64,000 bases of DNA from Methylophilus glucosoxydans (lineage in GTDB: Bacteria; Pseudomonadota; Gammaproteobacteria; Burkholderiales; Methylophilaceae), in NCBI RefSeq assembly GCF_042676145.1, contig NZ_JBHTJW010000002.1:1846129-1910128 (forward strand). The letters run 5' to 3'. The notes under the pieces are model-generated. The model ran no database searches. It had not been told where the DNA came from and saw only the letters and a list, made by a program, of their open reading frames with translations. Shown here piece by piece: positions 44,720 through 53,166 of this stretch (within the stretch, counting starts at the first letter, position 1; each line of letters begins with the position of its first letter). The position numbers and the translations under genes are program-made.

Positions 44720-45412
44720 TTAATATGCTCCTGCGTTATCAACATGGAAGTTATAGAGAGTGCGTGCAGAGCCAAATAATTTGAAACTATCCGGATCCAC
44801 GTCTGCGTGGCCGGATTTGGCCAGAAGATCCACTAAAATATTGCGTGACTCCTCATCCATCTCCTTCTCTTCACAATCGGCACCCAGGCTCTTGACGTTA
44901 CCGCGCACAAACAGTCGCGCTTCGTATAATGAGTCGCCTAATGCCTCGCCTGCGTCTCCAAGCACCACCAGATTGCCAGCTTGTGCCATGAATGCGGAAA
45001 AGCTTCCCACAGAACCGCCAACCACAATATCAGCCCCTTTGAGCGAGATGCCGCAGCGAAGCCCGGCGTCACCGTCAATGATTAACAAGCCACCTTGCGC
45101 CGTTGCGCCAGCAGCATTAGAAGCGAAGCCTTTCACATGTACCACGCCGGACATCATATTCTCAGCTACGCCAGTGGATGCACTGCCGGTCACAGTGACT
45201 GTTGCCAGTTGGTTCATGCCTGCGGCGTAATATCCGGCGTGACCATCGATTGTGACATTCACCTCAGCATTCAGGCCAACTGCGATGTTGTGAGCCCCAT
45301 TGGGGTTGCTAATGACCACATTTTTACCACTCAACTCTGCTGCAGGACGATGCAGATATTGATTCACGGTTCTCAACTCGGTATTTTCCAAGTCAAATTT
45401 TAGACTTTCCAT
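44720..45412 (-). CDS. mgsB: N-methylglutamate synthase subunit B (GXGXG domain)
   Basis: The 230-residue product is the glutamate synthase GXGXG beta-helix domain as a separate polypeptide, with repeating Gly-Ala-rich turns such as GSASTGVAENMMSGVVHVKG and GGSVGSFSAFMAQAGNLVVL. Its start overlaps mgsA by 13 bp, and it ends 2 bp before mgsC. In the assembled enzyme it links the amidotransferase and FMN subunits. Confidence 0.92.
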   Translation of the reverse strand: MESLKFDLENTELRTVNQYLHRPAAELSGKNVVISNPNGAHNIAVGLNAEVNVTIDGHAGYYAAGMNQLATVTVTGSASTGVAENMMSGVVHVKGFASNAAGATAQGGLLIIDGDAGLRCGISLKGADIVVGGSVGSFSAFMAQAGNLVVLGDAGEALGDSLYEARLFVRGNVKSLGADCEEKEMDEESRNILVDLLAKSGHADVDPDSFKLFGSARTLYNFHVDNAGAY

Positions 45413-46296
45413 ACGTACATCTCCTTTGGTGAAGGTTCAAAAACGTGAGCATTCTTCACATCAGGAAGGTGGGCTAAAGAGCGAAACTCTGAAGCGATCG
45501 CGACATAATCATCATGCTCCGCGACCACTGCAGGCTTACATGCAAATGGATCCCTCACTAAGGCCAATTGATCTTTGGTACCCATCAGCAATGTATAGAA
45601 ACCATCCAGCTCGTCGAAACCATGTTCCAGGGCGGTTTTCAAATCGTCACCTTCACGCATACGCCACTCAAGGAAGCGGCAGGCTGCTTCAGTGTCATTG
45701 TCGGTTTCAAAATTGATACCTTCATGTTGCAGCTTGCGACGGAGGCTGTTGGGGTTAGAAAGGGATCCATTGTGCACCAGGCACCAATCTGTGCCTGCTG
45801 TAAAAGGATGCGCATGCGCTGGGGTAATGGCAGATTCAGTCGCCATCCGTGTATGCCCAACCAAATGCGTGCCACTCAATGCTGGCAAATCGTAACGCGC
45901 AGCCACATCGGCAGGCAGGCCGGTATCTTTGTACACGTCGATCGATTGACCCACAGAAAGGATATGAATCTGCGGATAGGCTTGCTTGATCCAGCTTTTT
46001 ACTTTCACGGTGTCCACTGCCGAGGTGAGAATCGCATGATTCCCCTTCACCGCGAGAGTGACCTGATCTGAGTGCTCTGAATTAAACGCTTGCTCCAATG
46101 CCTTCCAGCTAAAATCTGCCGTCGGTGCATACAGGCTATATTTCAACGCATTTGCATCCACAGGCGAGGTAAACACAGCCATGCCAGCAGAGTCCGGGCC
46201 TCGCTCTGTCATCCCAATCAGCATCGGCATCATCAATTGGCCGATATTCGCGCGCATACTCTGGTTTTTAACCAGTAATCCTACAATCCCACACAT
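45400..46296 (-). CDS. mgsA: N-methylglutamate synthase subunit A (class II glutamine amidotransferase-like)
   Basis: The 298-residue product begins MCGIVGLL, so Cys2 is the N-terminal nucleophile of class II amidotransferases; this argues for the second of two adjacent ATGs, which also has AGGAG at 6 nt. Further signatures are HTRMATESAITPAHAHPF, LVHNGSLSNP and DNDTEAACRFLEW. In this pathway it would release methylamine from gamma-glutamylmethylamide and channel it to MgsC. It overlaps mgsB and follows gmaS. Confidence 0.92.
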   Translation of the reverse strand: MCGIVGLLVKNQSMRANIGQLMMPMLIGMTERGPDSAGMAVFTSPVDANALKYSLYAPTADFSWKALEQAFNSEHSDQVTLAVKGNHAILTSAVDTVKVKSWIKQAYPQIHILSVGQSIDVYKDTGLPADVAARYDLPALSGTHLVGHTRMATESAITPAHAHPFTAGTDWCLVHNGSLSNPNSLRRKLQHEGINFETDNDTEAACRFLEWRMREGDDLKTALEHGFDELDGFYTLLMGTKDQLALVRDPFACKPAVVAEHDDYVAIASEFRSLAHLPDVKNAHVFEPSPKEMYVWKV

Positions 46297-46354
46297 CATT
46301 TTCTCCTATCAATACTTCATGTTCGATGACCAATGCGTCACTCACATCAAACAA

Positions 46355-47689
46355 TTAAAAGAACTCAACATACCTATCAATTTCCCACTGGGAGACATGC
46401 CGTTGATAATCTATCCACTCCATGCGTTTGATCTTTAAAAACTCTTGGGCAAGATTTGCCCCCAGCGCATCCATGATGACCTCATCACTCTCAAGCGCAT
46501 CCAATGCCTCACCCAGATTCTGGGGAAGTATGCCAATCTTCAACGCTTGAAGTTGCTCGGGGCTGTAATCGTAGAGATTCTCATCATGCCCCTTGCCTGG
46601 GTTTAACTGACGGGCAACGCCATCCAAGCCCGCTGCGATCACGGCTGCGGTTGCAAGATATGGATTACAGCTGCCGTCAGGGAGCCGCAGTTCTAAGCGG
46701 CCATAAGGAATACGCACCAATGTCGAACGGTTATTGTTACCGTAACTGATATACGCTGGCGCCCACGTTGACCCGGTTAATGAGCGCCCAACGACCAGTC
46801 TTTTGTACGAATTTACGGTCGGATTACACAAGGCGGTCAGTGCCGGGGCATGCGCGAGGATCCCGCCCAGGAAATGGTAGGCCAGGCTTGACAGCCCCAG
46901 ACCAGAGGGATCATTGTCGTCTTGGAACAGGCTTTTTTCTCCATCCCCTATGGACATATGCATGTGCATACCATTGCCTGGCCGATTGCTAAATGGCTTA
47001 GGCATGAACGAGCAGATCATGCCCATCTCATTGGCGATTTCACTCGCAGCCATCTTGAATAAAATGTAATCGTCTGCACTTTTGAGGCATTCAGAATAGG
47101 TGTAGTTAATTTCAAACTGACCATTCGCATCCTCATGATCGATTTGATAAACATCCATCCCTGCCGCAATCAGCGACTCAGTTAACTTACCAAGATACTC
47201 AGAGTGTCTTGTGATCCCTTTATAGTCGTAACATGGTTTTTGCAACGTATCAGTTTCATCAAACGGCAGAATCTGACCCTGTTCGTCACGACGCAGTAAT
47301 GAGAACTCTGGCTCTAATCCTGTGTAGAAGGTCCATCCACGTTCGGATAAGCGGGCAATCTGCTTCTTAAGAACGACGCGTGCATCATATTCATGCGGTT
47401 GATTGTTGACATGCCCATCGCACACCAGTCGCGCATAACCAGGTTGCCAAGGCACCAAGCCGATAGTGCTCAGCTCACCAACCGCCATGTAATCAGGGCC
47501 ATTGGGTGCAATGCCTGTCCCCCAAATTGCACCACCAGCAAAACCTGCGCCCTTCGTCAGGATATCGTTGAGATGCTCAGCCGGCACTGACTTGACCTTA
47601 GCTACCCCATGAATATCGACGAATTGAGCAAGGACGTACTTGACCTTGTTTTCCTGCAAAAACTTTTGTGCTTCCTGCAATGACTTCAT
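46355..47689 (-). CDS. gmaS: Gamma-glutamylmethylamide synthetase
   Basis: GmaS ligates glutamate and methylamine using ATP. The 444-residue product is a glutamine synthetase homologue: N-terminal beta-grasp (VKYVLAQFVDIHGVAKVKSV), the catalytic Glu motif GLEPEFSLL, DHEDANGQFEINY and NRPGNGMHMHMSIGDGEKSL, and RLVVGRSLTGSTWAPAYISY. The ATG at 47689 has GAGG at 6 nt and is preferred over an earlier codon of the frame. Assignment as GmaS rather than GlnA rests on its place between mgdD and mgsA. Confidence 0.93.
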   Translation of the reverse strand: MKSLQEAQKFLQENKVKYVLAQFVDIHGVAKVKSVPAEHLNDILTKGAGFAGGAIWGTGIAPNGPDYMAVGELSTIGLVPWQPGYARLVCDGHVNNQPHEYDARVVLKKQIARLSERGWTFYTGLEPEFSLLRRDEQGQILPFDETDTLQKPCYDYKGITRHSEYLGKLTESLIAAGMDVYQIDHEDANGQFEINYTYSECLKSADDYILFKMAASEIANEMGMICSFMPKPFSNRPGNGMHMHMSIGDGEKSLFQDDNDPSGLGLSSLAYHFLGGILAHAPALTALCNPTVNSYKRLVVGRSLTGSTWAPAYISYGNNNRSTLVRIPYGRLELRLPDGSCNPYLATAAVIAAGLDGVARQLNPGKGHDENLYDYSPEQLQALKIGILPQNLGEALDALESDEVIMDALGANLAQEFLKIKRMEWIDYQRHVSQWEIDRYVEFF

Positions 47690-47731
47690 TGAGTGCCTCA
47701 CCTAAAATTTATTAATTAAAATTCAAAACGA

Positions 47732-48406
47732 TCAAGAACTAGTTATCATCTGTTTGAAGTGAACATCCAGGCCAACAGCGCCGCCGCCGAACTCCCCGGC
47801 GATTTCGGTGAGCGTGCTCCACATGTAGTTACCATAGCTACCATCGCACCATAACCGGTAGACCAGCTCCCCATTCAGCAATTGGCGGATTAAAGTCACA
47901 GACACGCCAGCCACACTGGTCAGCAACACAGCATCCGCAGCAAACGCGCTTTCACTCAGGTCTAGTGCACAAATTTCACTGAATGCACTGTGGAAATGCA
48001 CGCCGCTCAGGATGAACGAAGCGTCATAACGTGCCACTTCATAAAGATGCTCTGGTGCATCATTTGCATTGATTGCAATCTGCCCCTGGTGGAAACCTTC
48101 CAATAAAAATTCACTCCGCCCAAGCCTTAACACCAATCCTCCAGCGTGATCTTTACGCCATGTATTGGGTGCTTCTGGCACGGTAAAGCCTTTGGACTCA
48201 AGCCACTCAACGGCCTTTGCGCCTTTAATCCCTACTCTGGAAAATGCGCTCACATCACAAATACCGAGCTTCTTCATCCGTTGCATCTCGATATCCGTAT
48301 TTTCATAACTTAGAACGATCTCCATCCCGTTCAAGATTGCTTTCTTCATCGTTAACCCTGACTGCGCAAAACTGACGGGGGAGAGTCGATCAAATACCAT
48401 TTCCAT
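47732..48406 (-). CDS. mgdD: N-methylglutamate dehydrogenase subunit D (sarcosine oxidase gamma-like)
   Basis: The 224-residue product resembles the gamma subunit of heterotetrameric sarcosine oxidase: ICDVSAFSRVGIKGAKAVEW near residues 50-69 and the C-terminal FSEICALDLSESAFAADAVL. It completes the four-subunit dehydrogenase, with only 2 bp after mgdC. It is slightly longer than usual SoxG (about 200). Confidence 0.88.
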   Translation of the reverse strand: MEMVFDRLSPVSFAQSGLTMKKAILNGMEIVLSYENTDIEMQRMKKLGICDVSAFSRVGIKGAKAVEWLESKGFTVPEAPNTWRKDHAGGLVLRLGRSEFLLEGFHQGQIAINANDAPEHLYEVARYDASFILSGVHFHSAFSEICALDLSESAFAADAVLLTSVAGVSVTLIRQLLNGELVYRLWCDGSYGNYMWSTLTEIAGEFGGGAVGLDVHFKQMITSS

Positions 48407-48408
48407 AT

Positions 48409-51303
48409 TTAATCCCCTTCAATAAATGGTGACTGGACAACATAGGCCTCCACCATCTGGCCGCTGTCGGTTCTAATATTCAAGACGTCACCCAACGTTG
48501 TATTCGCTGGGGATACATATGCAAACCCGATGAATCTTTGCAGCGTAGGACTCAAGGATAGACTGGTGACCCTACCCTCAATCTGGCCACTCTTGCTGAT
48601 CACTAAATTACACTCACATGGCACAGGGCCCTTGAAATCTGGCTTAAACGAAAAAGCCACTAGTTTTTTTAGCAGAGGGCGTTTGCGGATAATTTGCAAA
48701 CTGCGTTTACCGATAAAGAAAGGTTTATTGAGGTTGATGGCCCAGTCAGCACCAAGCTCAAAGGGGTTGGTAAGACCATCGGTATCATGTCCCACTAATG
48801 GGTGGCCCATTTCCAATCGAAGCAATCTTTGTGCCTCTGTACCAAATGGTTTAACACGTTCATCAACGCTTCCACTGTCTAGCAGCAAATTCCACAACTT
48901 AAGCACAGCTGAGGCAGGCACATGAATCTCATAGGCCTGGTTAGAGACAAATCCAACGCGAATCACACGTGCCTTTATTTCTGCTATGGACGTATCAGCC
49001 ACGGCACCTAATAAAAACTGGTCTTCAGAGAGATCCAACAGGGTGATCTTCTGAAGCACCTTTCTGGCCAATGGCCCGGCAATGTTCACCGCGCCATATG
49101 CGCCCGTGACATTGATGAAGGTCACATTCAGGCCCCAAATCTGATTCCACCGCTGCATCTCACGGTAAACCGCGGCGGCATTGCTGGTACTTGCGGTCAC
49201 ATAGAAAAAATTTTCTGCGATCCGGCACGCGACACCGTCATCTACCATCACCCCTGATTCGTCCAGCATTAAGGCATATCGGGAGCGCCCAACCCTTTGA
49301 TCTTTAAAATTACCAGTATAGAAACGTTCCAAAAATTCAGCGGCATTGGCGCCATGAATCTCTATCTTGCCCAAGGTACTGACATCAATGATGCCCGCTG
49401 CACTTCTGACGGCTTTTGCTTCGTTCTGTATAGACTGCTCTTTGGTTTGCCCATCCACTTTGTAGTAGGCTGGACGTTTCCATGCGCCAACATCCGTGAA
49501 CACTGCACCGTGTTCTGCGTGCCACTGATGCAGCGGGGTATCTCGATGAGGATGCAACCCCCTGCCTGCCAAATGACCTATTGGTGTGGGATGAAAGAAG
49601 GGCCTTGCAGTCGTCGTGCCAATTTTATTGACTGGAAGACTTCTAATGCGCGCCAGAATACGAATCGCATTCATATTTGAATGCTTGCCCTGGCTAGGCC
49701 CCATGCCAACTGTCGTGAAACGCTTCATTAATTCGATGTTATCGAAGCCTTCCTGAGCCGCATGAATGAAATCTTTTACGCTGATATCCTCGTCGAAATC
49801 CACAAAGTTTTTACCTTTGGGATGCATCACAATCGGATAAGGATGGCTAGGCGATGAGCCGGAAAAACTGTCTACTGTGGTCTCGTTTCCAACATACCCC
49901 AAATACTTGAGGGCATCAGAGGCAGCACGGGCGCCATCCTGGAGGCGTTGATTCAAGCCAAAAACACCGTTTACCTTACCTGCAGCGAAAATGCCATTGG
50001 GCAGTCTTGACGGTACGAATTGGTGTATTTGATCGTCATAACGCATACCGGTACCAGCCTGATAGAGCAATGCAGCAGCAGGCGCCCAGCCTGCACACAT
50101 GACGATACCGTCACAGTCAATCTGTATGGATTTCCGAATATCGGCCTGCGCAGAGCCTTCATCGTAATCCGCGACAATCGCGCCTTTGACACCTAACTTG
50201 CCGGATACCGGCACAGCTTCATAGATGCAAGCACCGTTATGGATTGGTATGCCTTTATTTGCGACCACACTGGCAATGGCATCTGTCTCTCCATCCGCCC
50301 GCATATCAACAATCGCCGCGACCTCTACGCCAGATGCAATCAGATCAAGCGCTACACGGTAACCATAGCTATTAGCGGTGACGACTACGCCCTTCAAGAA
50401 TGGCTTAACGGCGTATCGTGCGATGAGACGTTGCGCGGCGGAACCAAGCATGACACCCGGTAGATCGTTGTTTCTGAACACAGGAGGTTGCTCAAAGGCG
50501 CCACTGGCAACAATCACTGCTTTAGCACGTACTTTTGTGATTCCAGATTCGTCTACGATCGGGATCAGATGATCAGCATAATATCCGGCTGCATAAGCGT
50601 TAGTTTTCACTGTTAAATTAGGCAGGCTTTGTGCCTCACTCACCATGTTTGCTAACTGTTCGTGATGCACTGAATTGCCTGCATTGTCGTAAGCAAAACT
50701 TCCGCCGGGGTTGGCATTTTCATCCGCCAAAAGAACCTCTAAGCCTTCACGGGCCGCAGTCAAAGCAGCAGATAACCCTGCAGGGCCTGCGCCAACCACA
50801 AGAAGATCGTAATGAGAATGCTGTTTCTTTTTTAAGAGCCGCGGATAGTTAAAGTTCACCACGCCCAAACCAGCTGCATTGCGAATGATGCGCTCCCAAA
50901 ATGGAAACAAACCACGTGGGGTATGAAATGCTTTGTAATAAAAGCCGACTGGTAAGAGCGCCGATATCGAATCAAGAAAGCGCTTCTTATCCGCCATCAC
51001 CCCGCCGTCAACATTCACTACTTGGAGCTTCATCCCCGCTTTAAGCTGAACAACATCGGCTCGGATATTGGTATCGACACCATCTGTCACCATGATGTTG
51101 ACGTCATGATTTGCAAGGGTAAAAATGCCTCTGGGGCGATGGTATTTAAAACTACGGCCTAATACTTTCTCGCCAGCAGCCCACAAAGCGCTACTAATCG
51201 TATCCCCTTCAAAACCCTCATATTCTTTACCTTCAAATGAGAATTTGATTTTGTTGTTCCGATTGATCCACTCACCGGAAGTATTTTGCAACCTCATGCT
51301 CAT
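48409..51303 (-). CDS. mgdC: N-methylglutamate dehydrogenase subunit C (sarcosine oxidase alpha-like)
   Basis: The 964-residue product has the SoxA layout: an N-terminal ubiquitin-like/2Fe-2S-type fold (about 14-110, FKYHRPRGIFTLANHDVNIM), an NAD/FAD-binding domain with LLVVGAGPAGLSAALTAARE (about 169), and a C-terminal aminomethyltransferase (GcvT-like) half (about 590-960) that in relatives binds tetrahydrofolate. It oxidises N-methylglutamate with MgdA, B and D, yielding glutamate and a one-carbon unit. The ATG overlaps the mgdB stop by 4 bp (ATGA). Confidence 0.93.
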   Translation of the reverse strand: MSMRLQNTSGEWINRNNKIKFSFEGKEYEGFEGDTISSALWAAGEKVLGRSFKYHRPRGIFTLANHDVNIMVTDGVDTNIRADVVQLKAGMKLQVVNVDGGVMADKKRFLDSISALLPVGFYYKAFHTPRGLFPFWERIIRNAAGLGVVNFNYPRLLKKKQHSHYDLLVVGAGPAGLSAALTAAREGLEVLLADENANPGGSFAYDNAGNSVHHEQLANMVSEAQSLPNLTVKTNAYAAGYYADHLIPIVDESGITKVRAKAVIVASGAFEQPPVFRNNDLPGVMLGSAAQRLIARYAVKPFLKGVVVTANSYGYRVALDLIASGVEVAAIVDMRADGETDAIASVVANKGIPIHNGACIYEAVPVSGKLGVKGAIVADYDEGSAQADIRKSIQIDCDGIVMCAGWAPAAALLYQAGTGMRYDDQIHQFVPSRLPNGIFAAGKVNGVFGLNQRLQDGARAASDALKYLGYVGNETTVDSFSGSSPSHPYPIVMHPKGKNFVDFDEDISVKDFIHAAQEGFDNIELMKRFTTVGMGPSQGKHSNMNAIRILARIRSLPVNKIGTTTARPFFHPTPIGHLAGRGLHPHRDTPLHQWHAEHGAVFTDVGAWKRPAYYKVDGQTKEQSIQNEAKAVRSAAGIIDVSTLGKIEIHGANAAEFLERFYTGNFKDQRVGRSRYALMLDESGVMVDDGVACRIAENFFYVTASTSNAAAVYREMQRWNQIWGLNVTFINVTGAYGAVNIAGPLARKVLQKITLLDLSEDQFLLGAVADTSIAEIKARVIRVGFVSNQAYEIHVPASAVLKLWNLLLDSGSVDERVKPFGTEAQRLLRLEMGHPLVGHDTDGLTNPFELGADWAINLNKPFFIGKRSLQIIRKRPLLKKLVAFSFKPDFKGPVPCECNLVISKSGQIEGRVTSLSLSPTLQRFIGFAYVSPANTTLGDVLNIRTDSGQMVEAYVVQSPFIEGD

Positions 51304-51560
51304 TGAGCACCTTCCTGTTCGTATAAGTAGGTACGTGCTACGTTGTCGGTTAAGGTGTCTCTTTCTGCAACAAACCAGGTTCCGCTAGGAGAGTGATACC
51401 ACCATTCTTTTTTTAGCCCTGGCGCGCCATTGCGGTTATAAACATAATCGGCCCACTCTTTGTCGCTGCATTTAGCTTCGGGCATATCACGTAGTTCACC
51501 ACCAAAGACAAATTCGCTTAGCGGTCTCACGCCATTAATCGGGCAAGTAAGTAATTTCAT
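51300..51560 (-). CDS. mgdB: N-methylglutamate dehydrogenase subunit B (sarcosine oxidase delta-like)
   Basis: The 86-residue product is the small delta-type subunit: LLTCPINGVRPLSEFVFGGE at the start and EWADYVYNRNGAPGLKKEWW in the middle, then YHSPSGTWFVAERDT. Classical SoxD binds zinc with three Cys and one His. Here only the first Cys (C6) and the His of YHSP remain; the partner positions are Asn and a small residue, so the zinc site looks degenerate. It overlaps mgdC by 4 bp and follows mgdA by 18 bp. Confidence 0.9.
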   Translation of the reverse strand: MKLLTCPINGVRPLSEFVFGGELRDMPEAKCSDKEWADYVYNRNGAPGLKKEWWYHSPSGTWFVAERDTLTDNVARTYLYEQEGAQ

Positions 51561-51578
51561 TTCTAATCTTCCTGATGC

Positions 51579-52820
51579 TTAGTGACCGACCGAAGCCGCA
51601 CCTTTTTCGCCAGTCAATTCGTACTCTTCAAATCTTGAAAGCCTGAAAGGCTTGATGAGATCTGGCGCCATATCGTTAGCAATCGTGGCAGCCATCGTTT
51701 TCCCACTGATCGGTGTGGCCTTGAATCCCCATGTTCCCCACCCGGCATCGAGGTAAAATCCTTCCACGGGTGTCTTGCCCATAATGGGAGAGAAGTCAGG
51801 GGTCATGTCTGCCATGCCGCCCCACTGCCTGACGATCTTCACATTGGAGAGGAATGGGAACATGTCTAACATGTGAGACGTCAGTCCCTCCACAAAGTCT
51901 AAAGAAGACCTGGTCGAATGAACCTCATAGGGATCCAAAGAAGAGCCCATGACCAATTCGCCACGGGAAGACTGACTGACGTAGACATGCAAGCTACCGG
52001 AAACCAGGATTGAATCCAGCCAGGGCTTCATTGGCTCAGTCACACAAGCTTGCAAGGGATGAATGACAATAGGCGTATCAATGCCAGCCATTTTGCAGAT
52101 GCGGGGAGTAAACCCTGCCACCGCTGACAGCACTCTGGGGGTAGAGATATAACCTCGGCTCGTTTGTACCCCTTGAACCTTACCGCCCTTGATATCGATG
52201 CCAGTCACCTCTGTACTCTGAAATATATCGACACCTAACCTATCGGCGCCGCGGGCGTAACCCCAAGCGACAGCATCATGCCGAGCCACAGAACCTGGCC
52301 CATGATACAAAGCCCCTAAAATGGGCGCATGGCCACTGCAGCTGATGTCTAGCTGAGGACAGGCTTTTGAGATCTCATCCGGACCAACGACATAACTATC
52401 CACGCCCACATGTTTATTGACCTCAGCGCGCCAACGCATTGTCCGCATCGCGGATTCTGTATGCGCCAATGTGAAATGGCCGCGCGTTGAATAGAATAGA
52501 TTGATATCTAACTCTTCGGACAAACCTTCGTATATTTTGACGCTGGCATCATAGAAGTTCACGCCCTCTGGGGTCAGGTAATTAGACCTGACAATGGTGG
52601 TATTTCGGCCGGTATTGCCTCCACCCAAGTAACCCTTTTCAAGCACGGCAATATTAGTCATGCCATGGTCTTTAGCCAGATAGTAGGCAGCAGCCAAACC
52701 GTGTCCGCCTCCGCCAATAATGACTGCGTCGTAACTTTTCTTAGGGGTTACATTCTCCCTAAAAAACCGAGTCTCTTTGTACTCTTTACTCAACGCATAT
52801 TTAAGCAATCTTAGAGGCAT
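51579..52820 (-). CDS. mgdA: N-methylglutamate dehydrogenase subunit A (sarcosine oxidase beta-like)
   Basis: The 413-residue product is a SoxB/DAO-family flavoprotein: dinucleotide-binding motif DAVIIGGGGHGLAAAYYLAK (residues 30-49), YLGGGNTGRNTTIVRSNYL, and the C-terminal MADMTPDFSPIMGKTPVEGF with GWGTWGFKATPISGK. It carries the amine-oxidising FAD centre. It is the first gene of the mgd-gmaS-mgs operon, and a near-consensus promoter lies about 75 bp before the ATG. Confidence 0.94.
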   Translation of the reverse strand: MPLRLLKYALSKEYKETRFFRENVTPKKSYDAVIIGGGGHGLAAAYYLAKDHGMTNIAVLEKGYLGGGNTGRNTTIVRSNYLTPEGVNFYDASVKIYEGLSEELDINLFYSTRGHFTLAHTESAMRTMRWRAEVNKHVGVDSYVVGPDEISKACPQLDISCSGHAPILGALYHGPGSVARHDAVAWGYARGADRLGVDIFQSTEVTGIDIKGGKVQGVQTSRGYISTPRVLSAVAGFTPRICKMAGIDTPIVIHPLQACVTEPMKPWLDSILVSGSLHVYVSQSSRGELVMGSSLDPYEVHSTRSSLDFVEGLTSHMLDMFPFLSNVKIVRQWGGMADMTPDFSPIMGKTPVEGFYLDAGWGTWGFKATPISGKTMAATIANDMAPDLIKPFRLSRFEEYELTGEKGAASVGH

Positions 52821-52867
52821 TCAACGCTCCGCAACGATCCAACATCAATCTCGAAATGAAAATTTTA

Positions 52868-52880
52868 TTCCTAGCAGGAA
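52868..52880. promoter_or_regulatory. Operator-like palindrome 1 (TTCCT-N3-AGGAA)
   Basis: TTCCTAGCAGGAA, in the wider context TTATTCCTAGCAGGAAAC. It lies just downstream of the predicted mgdA transcription start (about +6 to +19). With palindrome 2 it matches at 16 of 18 positions in inverted orientation. Confidence 0.7.
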
Positions 52881-52892
52881 ACAACAATTCCA

Positions 52893-52921
52893 TTTATACG
52901 CATTGCAAAAACCGCTGTCAA
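52893..52921 (-). promoter_or_regulatory. Sigma-70 promoter of the mgd-gmaS-mgs operon
   Basis: Minus strand: TTGACA (52916-52921), exactly 17 bp, TATAAA (52893-52898). The -35 is perfect and the -10 differs in one base from consensus. The predicted start is near 52886. Palindromes flank it on both sides. Confidence 0.82.
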
Positions 52922-52940
52922 CGGCTTTATGAATATTTTT

Positions 52941-52953
52941 TTCCTGCCAGGAA
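52941..52953. promoter_or_regulatory. Operator-like palindrome 2 (TTCCT-N3-AGGAA)
   Basis: TTCCTGCCAGGAA, centred about 61 bp upstream of the predicted mgdA start and 73 bp (about seven helical turns) from palindrome 1. It also lies between the operon and the divergent regulator gene. Confidence 0.7.
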
Positions 52954-53052
52954 TAAATTTACCTATTTTGCAATGATTTGGTGCATAATTTGGTCTGATG
53001 AACACATTTAGAGCATGTGAATATTGTTAAAAAGTGGCTGAGGGTGGGTTAA

Positions 53053-53073
53053 TGACTAAGAAAGAGTTAGTCA
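53053..53073. repeat. 7-bp inverted repeat before the regulator gene
   Basis: TGACTAA-N7-TTAGTCA lies about 95 bp before the XRE-cupin ATG. It could be a regulatory site or a weak hairpin in the leader. Confidence 0.4.
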
Positions 53074-53091
53074 ATTAATTCTCCAGCAGGA

Positions 53092-53115
53092 ACTTGATTT
53101 ACTACTTGATTTACT
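53092..53115 (+). repeat. 12-bp tandem direct repeat before the regulator gene
   Basis: ACTTGATTTACT occurs twice in direct succession about 52-75 bp upstream of the XRE-cupin ATG. Such direct repeats can bind regulators; the spacing of 12 bp is slightly more than one turn. Confidence 0.55.
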
Positions 53116-53166
53116 GTGCCTGTGATAATTGAACGAGAAGAATGGATATGGGAGTTTTAGCCGCCA

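Noticed and set aside
43380..46299. mgsABC as ordinary assimilatory glutamate synthase
   Set aside because: Separate GATase, GXGXG and FMN subunits occur in both, but the linkage with gmaS and mgdABCD in one operon identifies the N-methylglutamate pathway.
48409..52820. mgdABCD as sarcosine oxidase (soxBDAG)
   Set aside because: Sequence similarity is clear, yet the operon contains gmaS and mgsABC and MgdB lacks most of the SoxD zinc ligands; no glyA, purU or other sarcosine genes are adjacent.
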